Source of the DNA: JAVJUS01 sp040220455
Lineage (GTDB): Bacteria; Pseudomonadota; Alphaproteobacteria; DSM-16000; Inquilinaceae
Length of the DNA stretch: 64,000 nucleotides
Direction of reading: 5' to 3'
Assembly (NCBI GenBank): GCA_040220455.1
Contig: JAVJUS010000080.1
Location: forward strand, 59,919 to 123,918
The position numbers were made by a program, and so were the translations under genes. Below, one piece after another: positions 44,175 through 52,509 of this stretch (position 1 is the first letter of the stretch; every line of letters starts with the position of its first letter). The notes beneath the pieces are model-generated. The model saw only the letters and a program-made list of their open reading frames with translations, was not told the origin of the DNA and did no database searches.

Positions 44175-45593
44175 TCAAATGCCGGGATGCGCCATGATGT
44201 GCAGCCGGCCATCCCTTCCCCGAACCGTGCTTTGGGGCACCGGCGTCCATCCGGCCTCCACCGGCTTGCCAATGCCGGCCGCCGACAGGACGTCCTGCGA
44301 GGCCACGATCGGCATCCCGACCTCCTTGGACATCTTTTCCAGCCGGGCAGCGACATTGACGGCGTCGCCGAGAACGGTGAATTCGAGCCGGGTCTCGTCT
44401 CCCACGGCGCCGCAGAAGACATCGCCGGAATGGACACCGATCCCAACGTGCACCGGTTCGTGACCGGATCGCCGTCTTCTCTCGCTCCATTGCGCGATGC
44501 TGTCGACGATGGCGCGGGCGCAGTCGACCGCGTCGGCCGCGTCGCGCGTCCCGCGCTCCGGGGCGCCGAAGACGGCCATCACGGAATCGCCCACGAACTT
44601 GTCGACCAGCCCGCCATGCGCGTGGACGCGCTCGGACACGATCCGGCGATACTCGGCAAGAAATCCGCTCAGACGCCGCGGGTCCATCACTTCGGCGAGG
44701 CTCGTGAAGCCTCGGATGTCGACGAAGAGGATCGCCGCCTCTCCGGACGCGCCGGCAAGAAGGCGATCGACATCCGTCCCGGCGAGTCGCCCGGCCACCT
44801 GCTGCGGCAAGTACCGGGCGAGGTTCGCGCGCCGCACGGTCTCCTCGATGGCGCGGTCGAGCAGCGCCCGCGTCCGAACGCCGAGGACCACCAGAATGGC
44901 GCCGGTCAGAACCACCATCGCGAGGCGGACCACGCTGAAAGGCGGCTCGAAGAACCCGACCGTCGATCCATTTCCAGTGAGGTACGGCCCGGCGATCTCG
45001 GGCGCCGTGAAATGTACCGTCAGCAGGGCGAGCACCGAGAAGCTCAGCACGTAGGCTTGCAGCCACGGATTGTTTCGCAGCGCAGCGAGCGCTAGGAGCG
45101 CGAATACGAGCAGGACCGGGGGCAGCAGAATCAGATAGGCGCCGGGCATCCCGATGACCCGGACGATCGCCAACAGCAGCCCGAACCAGAAGACCAGATC
45201 CACGGTCGTGAAAAGCCATGTCATCCAGGGTCTGAACCAGGCAGGACGGGCGAGCACCCGCGACACCACCCCGGCCGAGACGTAGCCGACGGTGAAGACC
45301 GCGAAGACCGGCACGAGGTTCAGGGCGGGATTGTCCGGCAGCATCGTCGGCGAGACGACGACGAAGAAGAAGATCGCGACGGCAATGCCGATCCCGACCC
45401 GAACGAAGGCGATCGCCCGCTCGGCGATCATCTCCGCCGCCCGCAGGAGGTCGACGGCCTCGGCACCGACCGCCCGTGGACCCGGCTCCCGCTCCAACGA
45501 GGCGAAGGCGTCGGTCAACGCGTCGCGGCTTCGGGTCCGGATCCGCCCGAGGAAGGGGAACGATGAGAGTGACCGTCGCATGGTTGCGATCAT
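44175..45593 (-). CDS. Membrane-bound class III adenylate/guanylate cyclase
   Basis: A 472-residue protein. About six transmembrane helices occupy residues 60-250, and the cyclase domain lies in the last 200. Metal-binding aspartates are in AILFVDIRGFTSL and LVDKFVGDSVMAVFGAPE; the ribose/adenine region is EFTVLGDAVNVAARLEKM. A Lys/Asp pairing for ATP is consistent with adenylate cyclase. The helical part probably senses a signal at the membrane. The start is Met at 45593 or four codons later. It stands alone and borders the attL of the integrated element. Confidence 0.9.
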   Translation of the reverse strand: MIATMRRSLSSFPFLGRIRTRSRDALTDAFASLEREPGPRAVGAEAVDLLRAAEMIAERAIAFVRVGIGIAVAIFFFVVVSPTMLPDNPALNLVPVFAVFTVGYVSAGVVSRVLARPAWFRPWMTWLFTTVDLVFWFGLLLAIVRVIGMPGAYLILLPPVLLVFALLALAALRNNPWLQAYVLSFSVLALLTVHFTAPEIAGPYLTGNGSTVGFFEPPFSVVRLAMVVLTGAILVVLGVRTRALLDRAIEETVRRANLARYLPQQVAGRLAGTDVDRLLAGASGEAAILFVDIRGFTSLAEVMDPRRLSGFLAEYRRIVSERVHAHGGLVDKFVGDSVMAVFGAPERGTRDAADAVDCARAIVDSIAQWSERRRRSGHEPVHVGIGVHSGDVFCGAVGDETRLEFTVLGDAVNVAARLEKMSKEVGMPIVASQDVLSAAGIGKPVEAGWTPVPQSTVRGRDGRLHIMAHPGI

Positions 45594-45927
45594 ACGCGGC
45601 CCATCTGCAGGGCCGCCACCCGCTCGGCCGACGCCAAGGGTCCCGGCATGATAGGAGCCGAGTTCCGTGAGATGTCAGGGGTCGAGGAGAAGAACCGGCG
45701 GCGTGTCCGGGGCGAGTGGCGAGTCGTCACAGGATGCCGAACGCCTCTCGGCGGAAACGGTCTCTCCGCACAGGCGCATTCCAGGACGACTGCGGCCCCG
45801 ACGTTACGGCCCGGGATCGGACGCTGGCCATCGGGCTGCGCCTCGACACCCCTTGGGCCAAGGCGTGTCATCCATGTCTCGAGTACGAAACGCCGCCCAT
45901 GTGTCCGAGCCGGACACAACATCTCGC

Positions 45928-45949
45928 TGGTGCCGGCTGAGGGATTCGA
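45928..45949. other. attL, copy of tRNA-Thr 3' end
   Basis: Twenty-two bases beginning TGGTGCCGGCTGAGG are identical to 58916-58937, which include the CCA end and part of the T arm of the tRNA. Flanking bases differ on both sides. The host side (45594-45927) shows no convincing gene. Confidence 0.88.
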
Positions 45950-45999
45950 TAATTTTACAACATACTGATTTCATTGATATAATTTTCGGCCGTTCGGCT

Positions 46000-46025
46000 C
46001 TTTCATACCAAAATTCATACCAACT
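46000..46025. repeat. Integrase arm-type site, left
   Basis: A 26-bp segment with two copies of TTCATACCA separated by AAA, identical to 58848-58873 in the same orientation. In the excised circle the two would flank the core site at about 50 and 45 bp, as arm-binding sites of tyrosine integrases do. Confidence 0.65.
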
Positions 46026-46092
46026 TTGACCCTTCTTGCGAGCGGCGTAGGATGCTGGCACCGACCGAATCGCGTCCGACGCTGAGCAAGAG

Positions 46093-46872
46093 ATGGGCCG
46101 CCACCGCATGTCCATGAATGATCCGCACGTGGCCCGGCTCCGGTATCGGATCGAGCATTCCGACTCGGTGGACTTCAACAAGGCCGAACCGCTGGTTCAC
46201 GAGACTGAGCTATTTGAACTGCGAGTCGAGGCCGGCGCGGCCTGTTTCGATATGAAAGAGCACTTCGCCACCGAGGCCGAAGCCAGGGAAGCGGTAGCGC
46301 CATTCATAACAGCATGGGAACTGGACGCGGACCTACACGACGCGACGGATAGGTTCCGACTAGAGTTCGACAGGGCGGAGGTTATCGACCGGCAGCCGAC
46401 GCCGGGTGTTATTCATGTGGACGGGCTGACAATCGCTATCGAGCTTGGCGGCGATGTGAAGGTTCACGTGGGGAGACACAGCTACCCGAAGCCTGGCGCC
46501 CACCTGTCAGTAAACCCCACGGTCGAATTAATGTGGGATCGCTATCGCCGATATGTCGAGGGGCGAACGTCCATCACCGATGCGGCCTATTTCTGTGTGA
46601 CGGCCCTTGAGGCCGCAGCCGGAGGCCGTAGCAAGATCCCTACGAAGTTCGGTATCTCGGTCGAGATCATAAAGCAGATGGGCAACCTGAGCAGCGAGAA
46701 GGGCGGGTCTGAGGCCCGCAAGGCACGGGGCGCGGGCAATCCAATGAGCGACGCTGAGAGGCGATGGCTAACCGAGGCCATCAAGCTGGTACTTCGACGG
46801 GTGGCACAGGTGTGCGCCAATCCATCGGCGGTATCCCCGGCGCTCACGAAGGCTGATCTACCAAAGCTGTGA
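46093..46872 (+). CDS. Hypothetical protein of the integrated element
   Basis: A 259-residue soluble, mixed-charge protein, not recognised. Met codons at 46093, 46108 and 46114 are all possible starts. The middle (RYVEGRTSITDAAYFCVTALEAAAGG) and the end (DAERRWLTEAIKLVLRRVAQVC) look helical; PTKFGISVEIIKQMGNLSSEKGGSE could be a short DNA-binding or hinge segment. It is the only plus-strand gene near attL, facing the membrane-protein module. Codon use is less GC-biased than in the host genes. Confidence 0.6.
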   Translation: MGRHRMSMNDPHVARLRYRIEHSDSVDFNKAEPLVHETELFELRVEAGAACFDMKEHFATEAEAREAVAPFITAWELDADLHDATDRFRLEFDRAEVIDRQPTPGVIHVDGLTIAIELGGDVKVHVGRHSYPKPGAHLSVNPTVELMWDRYRRYVEGRTSITDAAYFCVTALEAAAGGRSKIPTKFGISVEIIKQMGNLSSEKGGSEARKARGAGNPMSDAERRWLTEAIKLVLRRVAQVCANPSAVSPALTKADLPKL

Positions 46873-46977
46873 TACGTTTTGGCGTGGAACTTTGGCCGTG
46901 AATCACCTAGCGTCGTATGTTGATGGACGGAAAAAGAAAATACGCTTGAGATTGTGAATACAGGCGATGAGGACAAT

Positions 46978-47466
46978 TCACGATCTATCTAGTTTGGATG
47001 ACTTATTATATCTTGCTTCTGTTATCGCATCAACTTTACTCACCTGTATCTCCATCAAAGTTGATGGAAGGCGAAATGAGAGAATAAATGCTGTCACAGA
47101 CAAACCGAGATAAACTCGCTCTAGCCAATCTTTGAGTTCTACATATTCGGCTGGTGTTAGCGTGGTTAAAAAAATTACGAGTAATGTGAAAAGATACAGA
47201 AAGAAAAGCCACTTCTGTCGTATTAGTTTAGCCTCAATTGTCTTTCTTTGCTTTTCAATTATTTTCCAACCTCCCGGAACAAGAGATTGGTCTCCAAGTA
47301 ATGTCATGACTGCAATCAAAAATCCAGCCAATATTGAAAAAACAGTAACAATAACTGTCATAGCTTCTGAGTTATCTTCAATATACGGATGGCCAAAAAT
47401 AAATGCGCCTATGCCGGCAAAAATTGCCAGTCCTCCATAAGCACGATATAGGAACTTTCTATTCAT
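46978..47466 (-). CDS. Small four-helix membrane protein, possible effector
   Basis: A 162-residue integral membrane protein with four hydrophobic segments at about 5-25, 36-58, 85-103 and 117-138; a charged loop (IEKQRKTIEAKLIRQK) separates the second and third. No family recognised. Its ATG overlaps the stop of the upstream gene by eight bases, so the two form a unit. AT-rich codon use, cargo position near attL and this soluble-plus-membrane pairing resemble abortive-infection modules such as Kiwa (KwaA is a small 4-TM protein), but no sequence match to KwaA was established. Confidence 0.65.
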   Translation of the reverse strand: MNRKFLYRAYGGLAIFAGIGAFIFGHPYIEDNSEAMTVIVTVFSILAGFLIAVMTLLGDQSLVPGGWKIIEKQRKTIEAKLIRQKWLFFLYLFTLLVIFLTTLTPAEYVELKDWLERVYLGLSVTAFILSFRLPSTLMEIQVSKVDAITEARYNKSSKLDRS

Positions 47467-48505
47467 TTTGGGGAATCTGCCTCAATTCCTCATAAAATTG
47501 CCGAAGTTCCGCCCATGCCTGGTTCAGACTTACTGATTTACCATAGGGAGGAATCCGAACGGATTTCGATAACAGTATATCATTAGGCCGAATCTTTTGT
47601 CCGCCATTTAATTCTATGACAAACCCTTCCTCTTCCTCATCATTTATTATCTGTTCAGCCAGTTCTCTAAGTTGTCTCTGATCGAGAATCGTACCAGATC
47701 TTTTGCTAAACGACAAGAGAACTTCAACCTTCAGGTTTTCGTCATCGTCTTCGCCGTCATTTTCAGTTTCAGCACCAAAAATTGCTTGCAACTCACGATA
47801 TATGGGACTTATAAAACGCCTTCGAGCACTTTGGCGTTCAGCTCTTTCAGCAGCAACCTGACTCGCAACACCGTCAAATCGGATCGAATTGATGCCATTG
47901 CGCCGAACCATCTGCAATTGATCTACGTCGGCCCTTTTATATAGTATGAAAGAGACATCTTGTGATTCAAAATTAAGCTCCCGGCCCAGATTATAGACAT
48001 ACGACGTTAAAGCTTTTTCAGATAGTCCGTTCCGGCACAAAATCACGTCATTATCTTTGACAAGGACCATCATATCGCCATCCAGAAATTCAGCATTTTC
48101 CGGCGGATCAAGTAATCTCAGTGTTGCAATTTGTCTTGCTGGTGTATTAGGAACAATTGAGATGCGATCGTCAGGCGTATATGCAACTAAATGATATAGA
48201 TGAACGCCATCGTTATCTATTTGCATATTGCGAAGCTCGACAACCTGACCCTCGAATCTGGTACTTCTTTCCCGGACGGTAGTGCGATGCTCGTGGATCT
48301 GGTCGAGCAATAGCGCCAACGAACCAGGTCCACCATTATCCGCACCGAAGTCGGAGGCGCTTACAGCGGTCCGAAACGTCAAGGTTCTATGGAGATTGGC
48401 AGGAGGCATTGAGCGCGGCCCCATTAGTGTTGCTACGTTGGCGCTCACTGTAGCCACGTCAACGATGGATACATCCGCCGAATTGGCCACACGCACGCAG
48501 TTCAT
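47459..48505 (-). CDS. Soluble partner of the membrane protein, unknown function
   Basis: A 348-residue soluble protein, not recognised. It has an N-terminal part with LHRTLTFRTAVSASD and an EH-rich stretch, a central region IATLRLLDPPENAEFLDGDMM of beta character, then a helical segment, QLQMVRRNGINSIRFDGVAS, an acidic linker ENDGEDDDEN (about 268-277), and a C-terminal domain (VEVLLSFSKRSGTI onward). The start at 48505 has no good SD. TTGACA at 48546-48551 (minus strand) followed by an AT-rich stretch is a possible promoter. It is translationally coupled to the four-helix membrane protein. Confidence 0.62.
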   Translation of the reverse strand: MNCVRVANSADVSIVDVATVSANVATLMGPRSMPPANLHRTLTFRTAVSASDFGADNGGPGSLALLLDQIHEHRTTVRERSTRFEGQVVELRNMQIDNDGVHLYHLVAYTPDDRISIVPNTPARQIATLRLLDPPENAEFLDGDMMVLVKDNDVILCRNGLSEKALTSYVYNLGRELNFESQDVSFILYKRADVDQLQMVRRNGINSIRFDGVASQVAAERAERQSARRRFISPIYRELQAIFGAETENDGEDDDENLKVEVLLSFSKRSGTILDQRQLRELAEQIINDEEEEGFVIELNGGQKIRPNDILLSKSVRIPPYGKSVSLNQAWAELRQFYEELRQIPQNE

Positions 48506-48917
48506 TTCTGTGCGACGTGTCTGATGGTAATATAAAATCTCCGATTGTCAACTTTTCGGAACTCGCGAAGCGTGGAGCGAAGAACCTCGGAATTAGGGGC
48601 CGCCAGGGTCACGGAGATCCAGACGAGGCCCCACCGCGCCACAGAGTGGGAAGGTCTGAGAAACCACCCTGTCGCAGCGAATTCGAGGCCGGCGCGGACG
48701 CCACCGGCCCCACGGGCCTATTTCGATGGATCTAGAAATAAACCCGTATCGGCGGGAGGATCACCGCCTTGCGCTAGCAACCCTCCCCGGTCCCGGAAGC
48801 CCAGCTACGAGAAACCGGGACCATCCTGTATTCGGGCCGACCGCATCACGCTGGCCGACCCCGGTCCGGCGATGCTTCTGTCTGTTGGGAGTAGACAACC
48901 GGACCAATCTCAAATCC
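48506..48917. other. Intergenic stretch without a supported gene
   Basis: This 410-bp gap lies upstream of the 48505 gene and downstream of the coiled-coil gene. It is more GC-rich than its surroundings, and short plus-strand frames cross it but lack an SD or recognisable content. A segment near 48676 (CGAGGCCGGCGCGG) repeats part of the 46093 gene, so it may hold a decayed fragment. Confidence 0.4.
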
Positions 48918-49703
48918 CTATTCATCCTGTCCGCCATCGTCAGGCGCCTCAGACCGGCGCGGCAGGTCTCGGACCCCACGCTTGAGCGTCGCCATGCTGT
49001 CGCGGCGACCGGTCCGCATCTCGCGGTCAAGGCTGATGCCATCATCGAATGCATGGATGGCGGTATCAATGGCGTCCAGGGCGGCCGTAGCCTCTTCGCC
49101 CACGATAGCCGTCGCAAGGGCCGCTGAATCGACCGAACGCCGCTCACGGGGCTGATGATCGTTTACCGCCATGACCGCCGCAGCAAGTTCCACGTCCTCG
49201 TTGGCGATGGCCTCATTCGCCATGACACTCAGAGTGGCCGGGCCGGCAAGCTGTAACTCCGCGATAATACGGGCCTTACGCTCGCTACCGATGGACTTAC
49301 GGGCCAGAACCTTTTTCGGATCGTCTGTAAGCTCTCTGGCGGCCTTGGCCCTGTCACCAATAATACGAAGTTCCTGTAAGAGTTCTGTCCGCTTGGTATC
49401 CGTCGCCGCGAGTAGCTTTTTCCGGTGATTAGACACCGCATCCGCAAGCTGTTTCTCACGCTGTTGGCGGCTGAGATTCAAGCTTTCGAGAGTATCCTTG
49501 AGTCTGGCGGCTTCGGCTTCCAAGTCAGCGGACATACGCTTCGAAATGCCGTTCAACTGAGACTGAATCTCAGCGGCACGGGAAGCGAGTGATTTCAATT
49601 GTTTGGAATCGGACGGTGTTCCGGGCTCGACAAAGGTAGGCCAGTTGCGGGACTTATCTCGGGCGTTAATTCCCGCTGCGATGCGCTCGTTACTAGTAGC
49701 CAT
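48918..49703 (-). CDS. Coiled-coil protein of the packaging-like operon
   Basis: A 261-residue, highly charged protein with a long coiled coil at about 30-110 (AAEIQSQLNGISKRMSADLE continuing with LKDTLESLNLSRQQREKQL). The rest is helical with no enzyme motif. ATG 49703 follows GAGGAACG; a TTG six codons earlier is less likely. It is the last gene of the minus-strand run that begins with the terminase-like protein, which suggests a structural, scaffold-like or regulatory role. Function unknown. Confidence 0.6.
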   Translation of the reverse strand: MATSNERIAAGINARDKSRNWPTFVEPGTPSDSKQLKSLASRAAEIQSQLNGISKRMSADLEAEAARLKDTLESLNLSRQQREKQLADAVSNHRKKLLAATDTKRTELLQELRIIGDRAKAARELTDDPKKVLARKSIGSERKARIIAELQLAGPATLSVMANEAIANEDVELAAAVMAVNDHQPRERRSVDSAALATAIVGEEATAALDAIDTAIHAFDDGISLDREMRTGRRDSMATLKRGVRDLPRRSEAPDDGGQDE

Positions 49704-49768
49704 TTCTACGTTCCTCGACAATTAGAGGTTCACACACAAAAACATTTAGTCATCGATCTTAAAATAGT

Positions 49769-49818
49769 CCCCGTCTCGGGGAGGGAACCCCGATATCAGC
49801 ATCTCGCCAATATCGGGG
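49769..49818. other. Two adjacent hairpins in a gene leader
   Basis: CCCCG-TCT-CGGGG at 49769-49781 is followed by CCCCGATAT (49788-49796) pairing with ATATCGGGG (49810-49818). They lie between the gene ending at 49902 and the start at 49703 on the minus strand, so they may terminate, attenuate or stabilise the transcript. Confidence 0.45.
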
Positions 49819-49901
49819 CTAACAGAGAGGTCAAACGACCGATGGCCATTGAGAATATATTCTAAAAGAATATTATTGTAAAGAGTATGTCGAAATTTTT
49901 T

Positions 49902-50624
49902 TTATTGAGCCGCTACCATCGCCTCTAACTCCGCAAGTTCATGAAACTTCTGGTCTAGCTTCTTTTCTGTGTAATGGGTGTTCTTCAGAACGGCCTCAGA
50001 CTCAGCCTCTATAGCTTTCCTGCGGTCTTCATTTAGGAGTCTCTTATATTCAGGCTCTTTCTTGAGCGCTATTTTCCTTAGATTTTCTGGCGACTCATCT
50101 GCCATTATACAGACCGCCTCACGATCTTCTTGATACATATAAGACGTAAACCACCGCCACGCTTCGAGTCTTTTGATTTCCTTATGCTGAAACTTTAAGT
50201 GGCCAGTAGCGGATTGGTCTCCACCGGCATTCGGCCCACTATCCGTGAATGTATCATTCCATAGTCTCTTAATCACTTCGAAAAACAGACGATTGATTCT
50301 TTCTTCTGGCGTATAAAGATCCATCGGGAACTCGGTATTGTAGTCAATCGGCGCATCAATGTCTTTACTCACACGGTCGCGGTCGAGTCTTTTCACTTCA
50401 TCGCCAGATAAAATATCGTCGTCTTTAACATTATGGCGTTCGTAATGTGTGACAAGGGCCTGTATCCGAGCGTTGTTCCATGGCTTTCCATTTATGACCT
50501 TAGGGATACCTTGGGTATTGAACCAGTCCGCTATTTGTCTTTTATTATAACCTTCATCTCTCAGGGCAATCGCCAATCTGGCAATTTCGTCACGAGTCAT
50601 CGTCGAATTATTATTTTCTGACAT
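49902..50624 (-). CDS. Helix-turn-helix protein, unknown function
   Basis: A 240-residue protein. The N-terminal 60 residues resemble the HTH of large serine recombinases: EIARLAIALRDEGYNKRQIA, then DWFNTQGIPKVINGKPWNNARIQALV. No recombinase catalytic domain precedes it. The C-terminal half is charged and helical (KKEPEYKRLLNEDRRKAIEAE). ATG at 50624 is preferred; a GTG at 50636 is in frame, and neither has a clear SD. Third gene of the minus-strand operon; perhaps a DNA-binding packaging or regulatory protein. Confidence 0.6.
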   Translation of the reverse strand: MSENNNSTMTRDEIARLAIALRDEGYNKRQIADWFNTQGIPKVINGKPWNNARIQALVTHYERHNVKDDDILSGDEVKRLDRDRVSKDIDAPIDYNTEFPMDLYTPEERINRLFFEVIKRLWNDTFTDSGPNAGGDQSATGHLKFQHKEIKRLEAWRWFTSYMYQEDREAVCIMADESPENLRKIALKKEPEYKRLLNEDRRKAIEAESEAVLKNTHYTEKKLDQKFHELAELEAMVAAQ

Positions 50625-50645
50625 TTTGAGCGCCACGAATATTAA

Positions 50646-51038
50646 TTAGCGAACATTACGATCTAGCGAAATCTGGCCCACGACGATTCCCGGATGGCGA
50701 TGATCTTCGTAGGTCGTGGGTTTGACGCGGGCACGCGGGCGCTCCGGGATGCCCTGTGGCGGCGATAGGGCTCGACCTTCATGAATATCAGGGGGACCAG
50801 CATACGCGGCTGTGGCGGCTTCGAGCGCGGCCAAATCGGCCAACGCTTCGGACTCCCATTGGTCAACGTCTTTGGCTTTGTGCGGGAGGGCGGCGCCACC
50901 TGTGAGCCTGTAGCCGCCGTCCGGTGCGACTTCCCGCGTCGCCCCTACAAGGCGATGGCCACTGCGATGTTCGCTATCCTGAGCCGGGGCGGCGACGGTC
51001 TTCGCGAACGCGCCTATGTCGATTTCACGCCAAGTCAT
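50646..51038 (-). CDS. Hypothetical protein coupled to the terminase-like gene
   Basis: A 130-residue protein starting MTWREIDIGAFAKTVAAPAQ. It is Ala/Pro/His-rich with a basic C-terminal region (RPRARVKPTTYEDHRHPG) and no recognised domain. The ATG overlaps the stop of the upstream terminase-like gene, which supports translation. Confidence 0.58.
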   Translation of the reverse strand: MTWREIDIGAFAKTVAAPAQDSEHRSGHRLVGATREVAPDGGYRLTGGAALPHKAKDVDQWESEALADLAALEAATAAYAGPPDIHEGRALSPPQGIPERPRARVKPTTYEDHRHPGIVVGQISLDRNVR

Positions 51039-51715
51039 TGTAAAATCTCCGCTAAGACTGGATCATCCTGGTCCTGATCGACAATGGGCGGCAACGCGGC
51101 CTGGTCCTGTTCGACGGCCTGCCCCTCTACGAGCTTGGCCGGGTCACCGCGTCGCCGCCACATGCTGATCTTTTGGAGAAGCCGGGCCAGGTCCCTACGT
51201 TCCTGATCATCCAAGGCGGCCATGTCGGCTTCCTGCAATACAATCCCGGATTGTTCGGCCTGTCGGATTTCGCCGGAATGATGAATTTGTGTCTTCGTGG
51301 AGTAGTTATCAGGATCGAGGGCCTTGAGACGCTGGACTAGAAGGTAATCCGAAAACTCCGTGACTGTGGCGGGTGTTCCATCTTTATTGAATACCTGCTC
51401 GCCCTTCTGGTAGACGTTTTTCGAAACGCCTTGAACGGCTCTACGATCGGCTTCCACTTCGAGGGTATCAATAAGTCGCTGTTTTCCTCTTGCCCTTGCC
51501 GCTTCGAACTTGACGCGAAATTCGGCGTCGCGATTCATTAAATTGTAGACGCCCTTCCGAGGGTCAGCGGACTCTTGAACGAAATCATCACTAATCGTCA
51601 TCCGCATGCAGGCCAAGAGATTGCCGTGGCATAGCTCGATATTCTCTATAATTTTTTCTTGGAGTTTCGGATCTCGCCAATCCAGAAACTTACCTTTCTT
51701 GCGCCATTCAGCCAT
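51035..51715 (-). CDS. Terminase small subunit-like protein
   Basis: A 226-residue protein. The layout matches phage small terminase subunits: an N-terminal helical DNA-binding part (FLDWRDPKLQEKIIENIELC, later YNLMNRDAEFRVKFEAARAR), and the segment DYLLVQRLKALDPDNYSTKT followed by QIHHSGEI, which closely resembles the C-terminal motif of that family. It would recognise DNA for packaging. No large terminase, portal or capsid gene accompanies it, which is the situation in phage satellites that redirect a helper's packaging. The assignment is by pattern only. Confidence 0.55.
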   Translation of the reverse strand: MAEWRKKGKFLDWRDPKLQEKIIENIELCHGNLLACMRMTISDDFVQESADPRKGVYNLMNRDAEFRVKFEAARARGKQRLIDTLEVEADRRAVQGVSKNVYQKGEQVFNKDGTPATVTEFSDYLLVQRLKALDPDNYSTKTQIHHSGEIRQAEQSGIVLQEADMAALDDQERRDLARLLQKISMWRRRGDPAKLVEGQAVEQDQAALPPIVDQDQDDPVLAEILQ

Positions 51716-52183
51716 CCAATTAAATCCGCTTATTAAAAATGTCCGATGAATTTTTTAACACTTCACTGTGAGCCGCGCAATAGCCGCCGCGAATAAATAA
51801 TCATGTAGTCGCCATGATAATAATCAGATAATTAAAAAAGTCAACTACGGTACGAGTGTAATGACAGGTGAGGAAGAGGCATGAGTGGCCAATCAAAAAT
51901 ATCCGGCCCATAATATAGTAAAGTAAAATGGCCGACTTTTTAGACGGTCGTAGGTATAGGGGCGGGGGGTCATCGAAAAGGGTTTTGATCTTCAAAAATC
52001 AGTAAAATCAATAGGTTATGGCGGGACGGGCTAGAGCTTGGTTAACGCCCGTTAAGACTTGTGACATTCTCAGAGAGATGTTTTATTTGACTCGACTCAC
52101 TGTCTGACTCGTGAATACTTGGACTCAGACGCTCATTCAACGGCACAACGCCCGATGAGCTTTTTGAAATGGGGGACCACGCA
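51716..52183. promoter_or_regulatory. AT-rich divergent control region
   Basis: About 470 bp between the minus-strand terminase-like operon and the plus-strand small genes. It is the most AT-rich part of the window (for example around 51720-51740 and 51900-51930) and likely holds promoters for both directions. I found no clean palindrome or annotated gene in it. Confidence 0.4.
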
Positions 52184-52273
52184 ATGCTCGACGCACTGAC
52201 AACCGATCCGTTCACCGCGTTCTATGCCGCGCTGGTCGCGTGGTCGGCCCTGTGCGCTGCGCTGGCCCGCTGA
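52184..52273 (+). CDS. Tiny membrane protein, 29 residues
   Basis: MLDALTTDPFTAFYAALVAW begins a 29-residue protein with a single hydrophobic segment. GGGGGAC lies just before the ATG. The next small gene starts 15 bases after its stop with a strong SD, suggesting a tandem pair. No family. Confidence 0.4.
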   Translation: MLDALTTDPFTAFYAALVAWSALCAALAR

Positions 52274-52288
52274 CAGGAGGACGGACAG

Positions 52289-52450
52289 ATGAACATCGAA
52301 CGTTTCGACCTGGACCGTCTGGAAAATGTCCGACGCCTACGGGAACGCCCCGACATGTTGGATACAAACCGCCGCCTCGCTGTCGTGGCCGTCCTGGCCG
52401 CCATTGTGCCTGTCGTCCTGGCCGTCGTTGCCGTGGCGCGGGCACTGTAG
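52289..52450 (+). CDS. Small membrane protein, 53 residues
   Basis: Starts MNIERFDLDRLENVRRLRER and has one transmembrane helix at about 30-50 (AVVAVLAAIVPVVLAVVAVA). The SD AGGAGG (52275-52280) is ideal. It ends 59 bases before the resolvase start and may be co-transcribed with it. Function unknown. Confidence 0.5.
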   Translation: MNIERFDLDRLENVRRLRERPDMLDTNRRLAVVAVLAAIVPVVLAVVAVARAL

Positions 52451-52509
52451 ACGTACAGGCAGATCGACTCGAATTGCGTGCAGCAAGGTTCGATAACGGA
52501 GAAAATTCA

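Noticed and set aside
45648..45968. 106-codon frame crossing attL
   Set aside because: It spans the host/element junction, so it cannot be an ancestral gene; it has no SD or recognisable content.
48517..49127. Three short plus-strand frames upstream of and over the coiled-coil gene
   Set aside because: They overlap each other, lack SDs and run antisense to the supported gene at 48918.
52212..52445. Minus-strand frames opposite the two tiny membrane genes
   Set aside because: Pro/Arg-rich composition without start signals; the plus-strand frames have strong SDs and hydrophobic helices.
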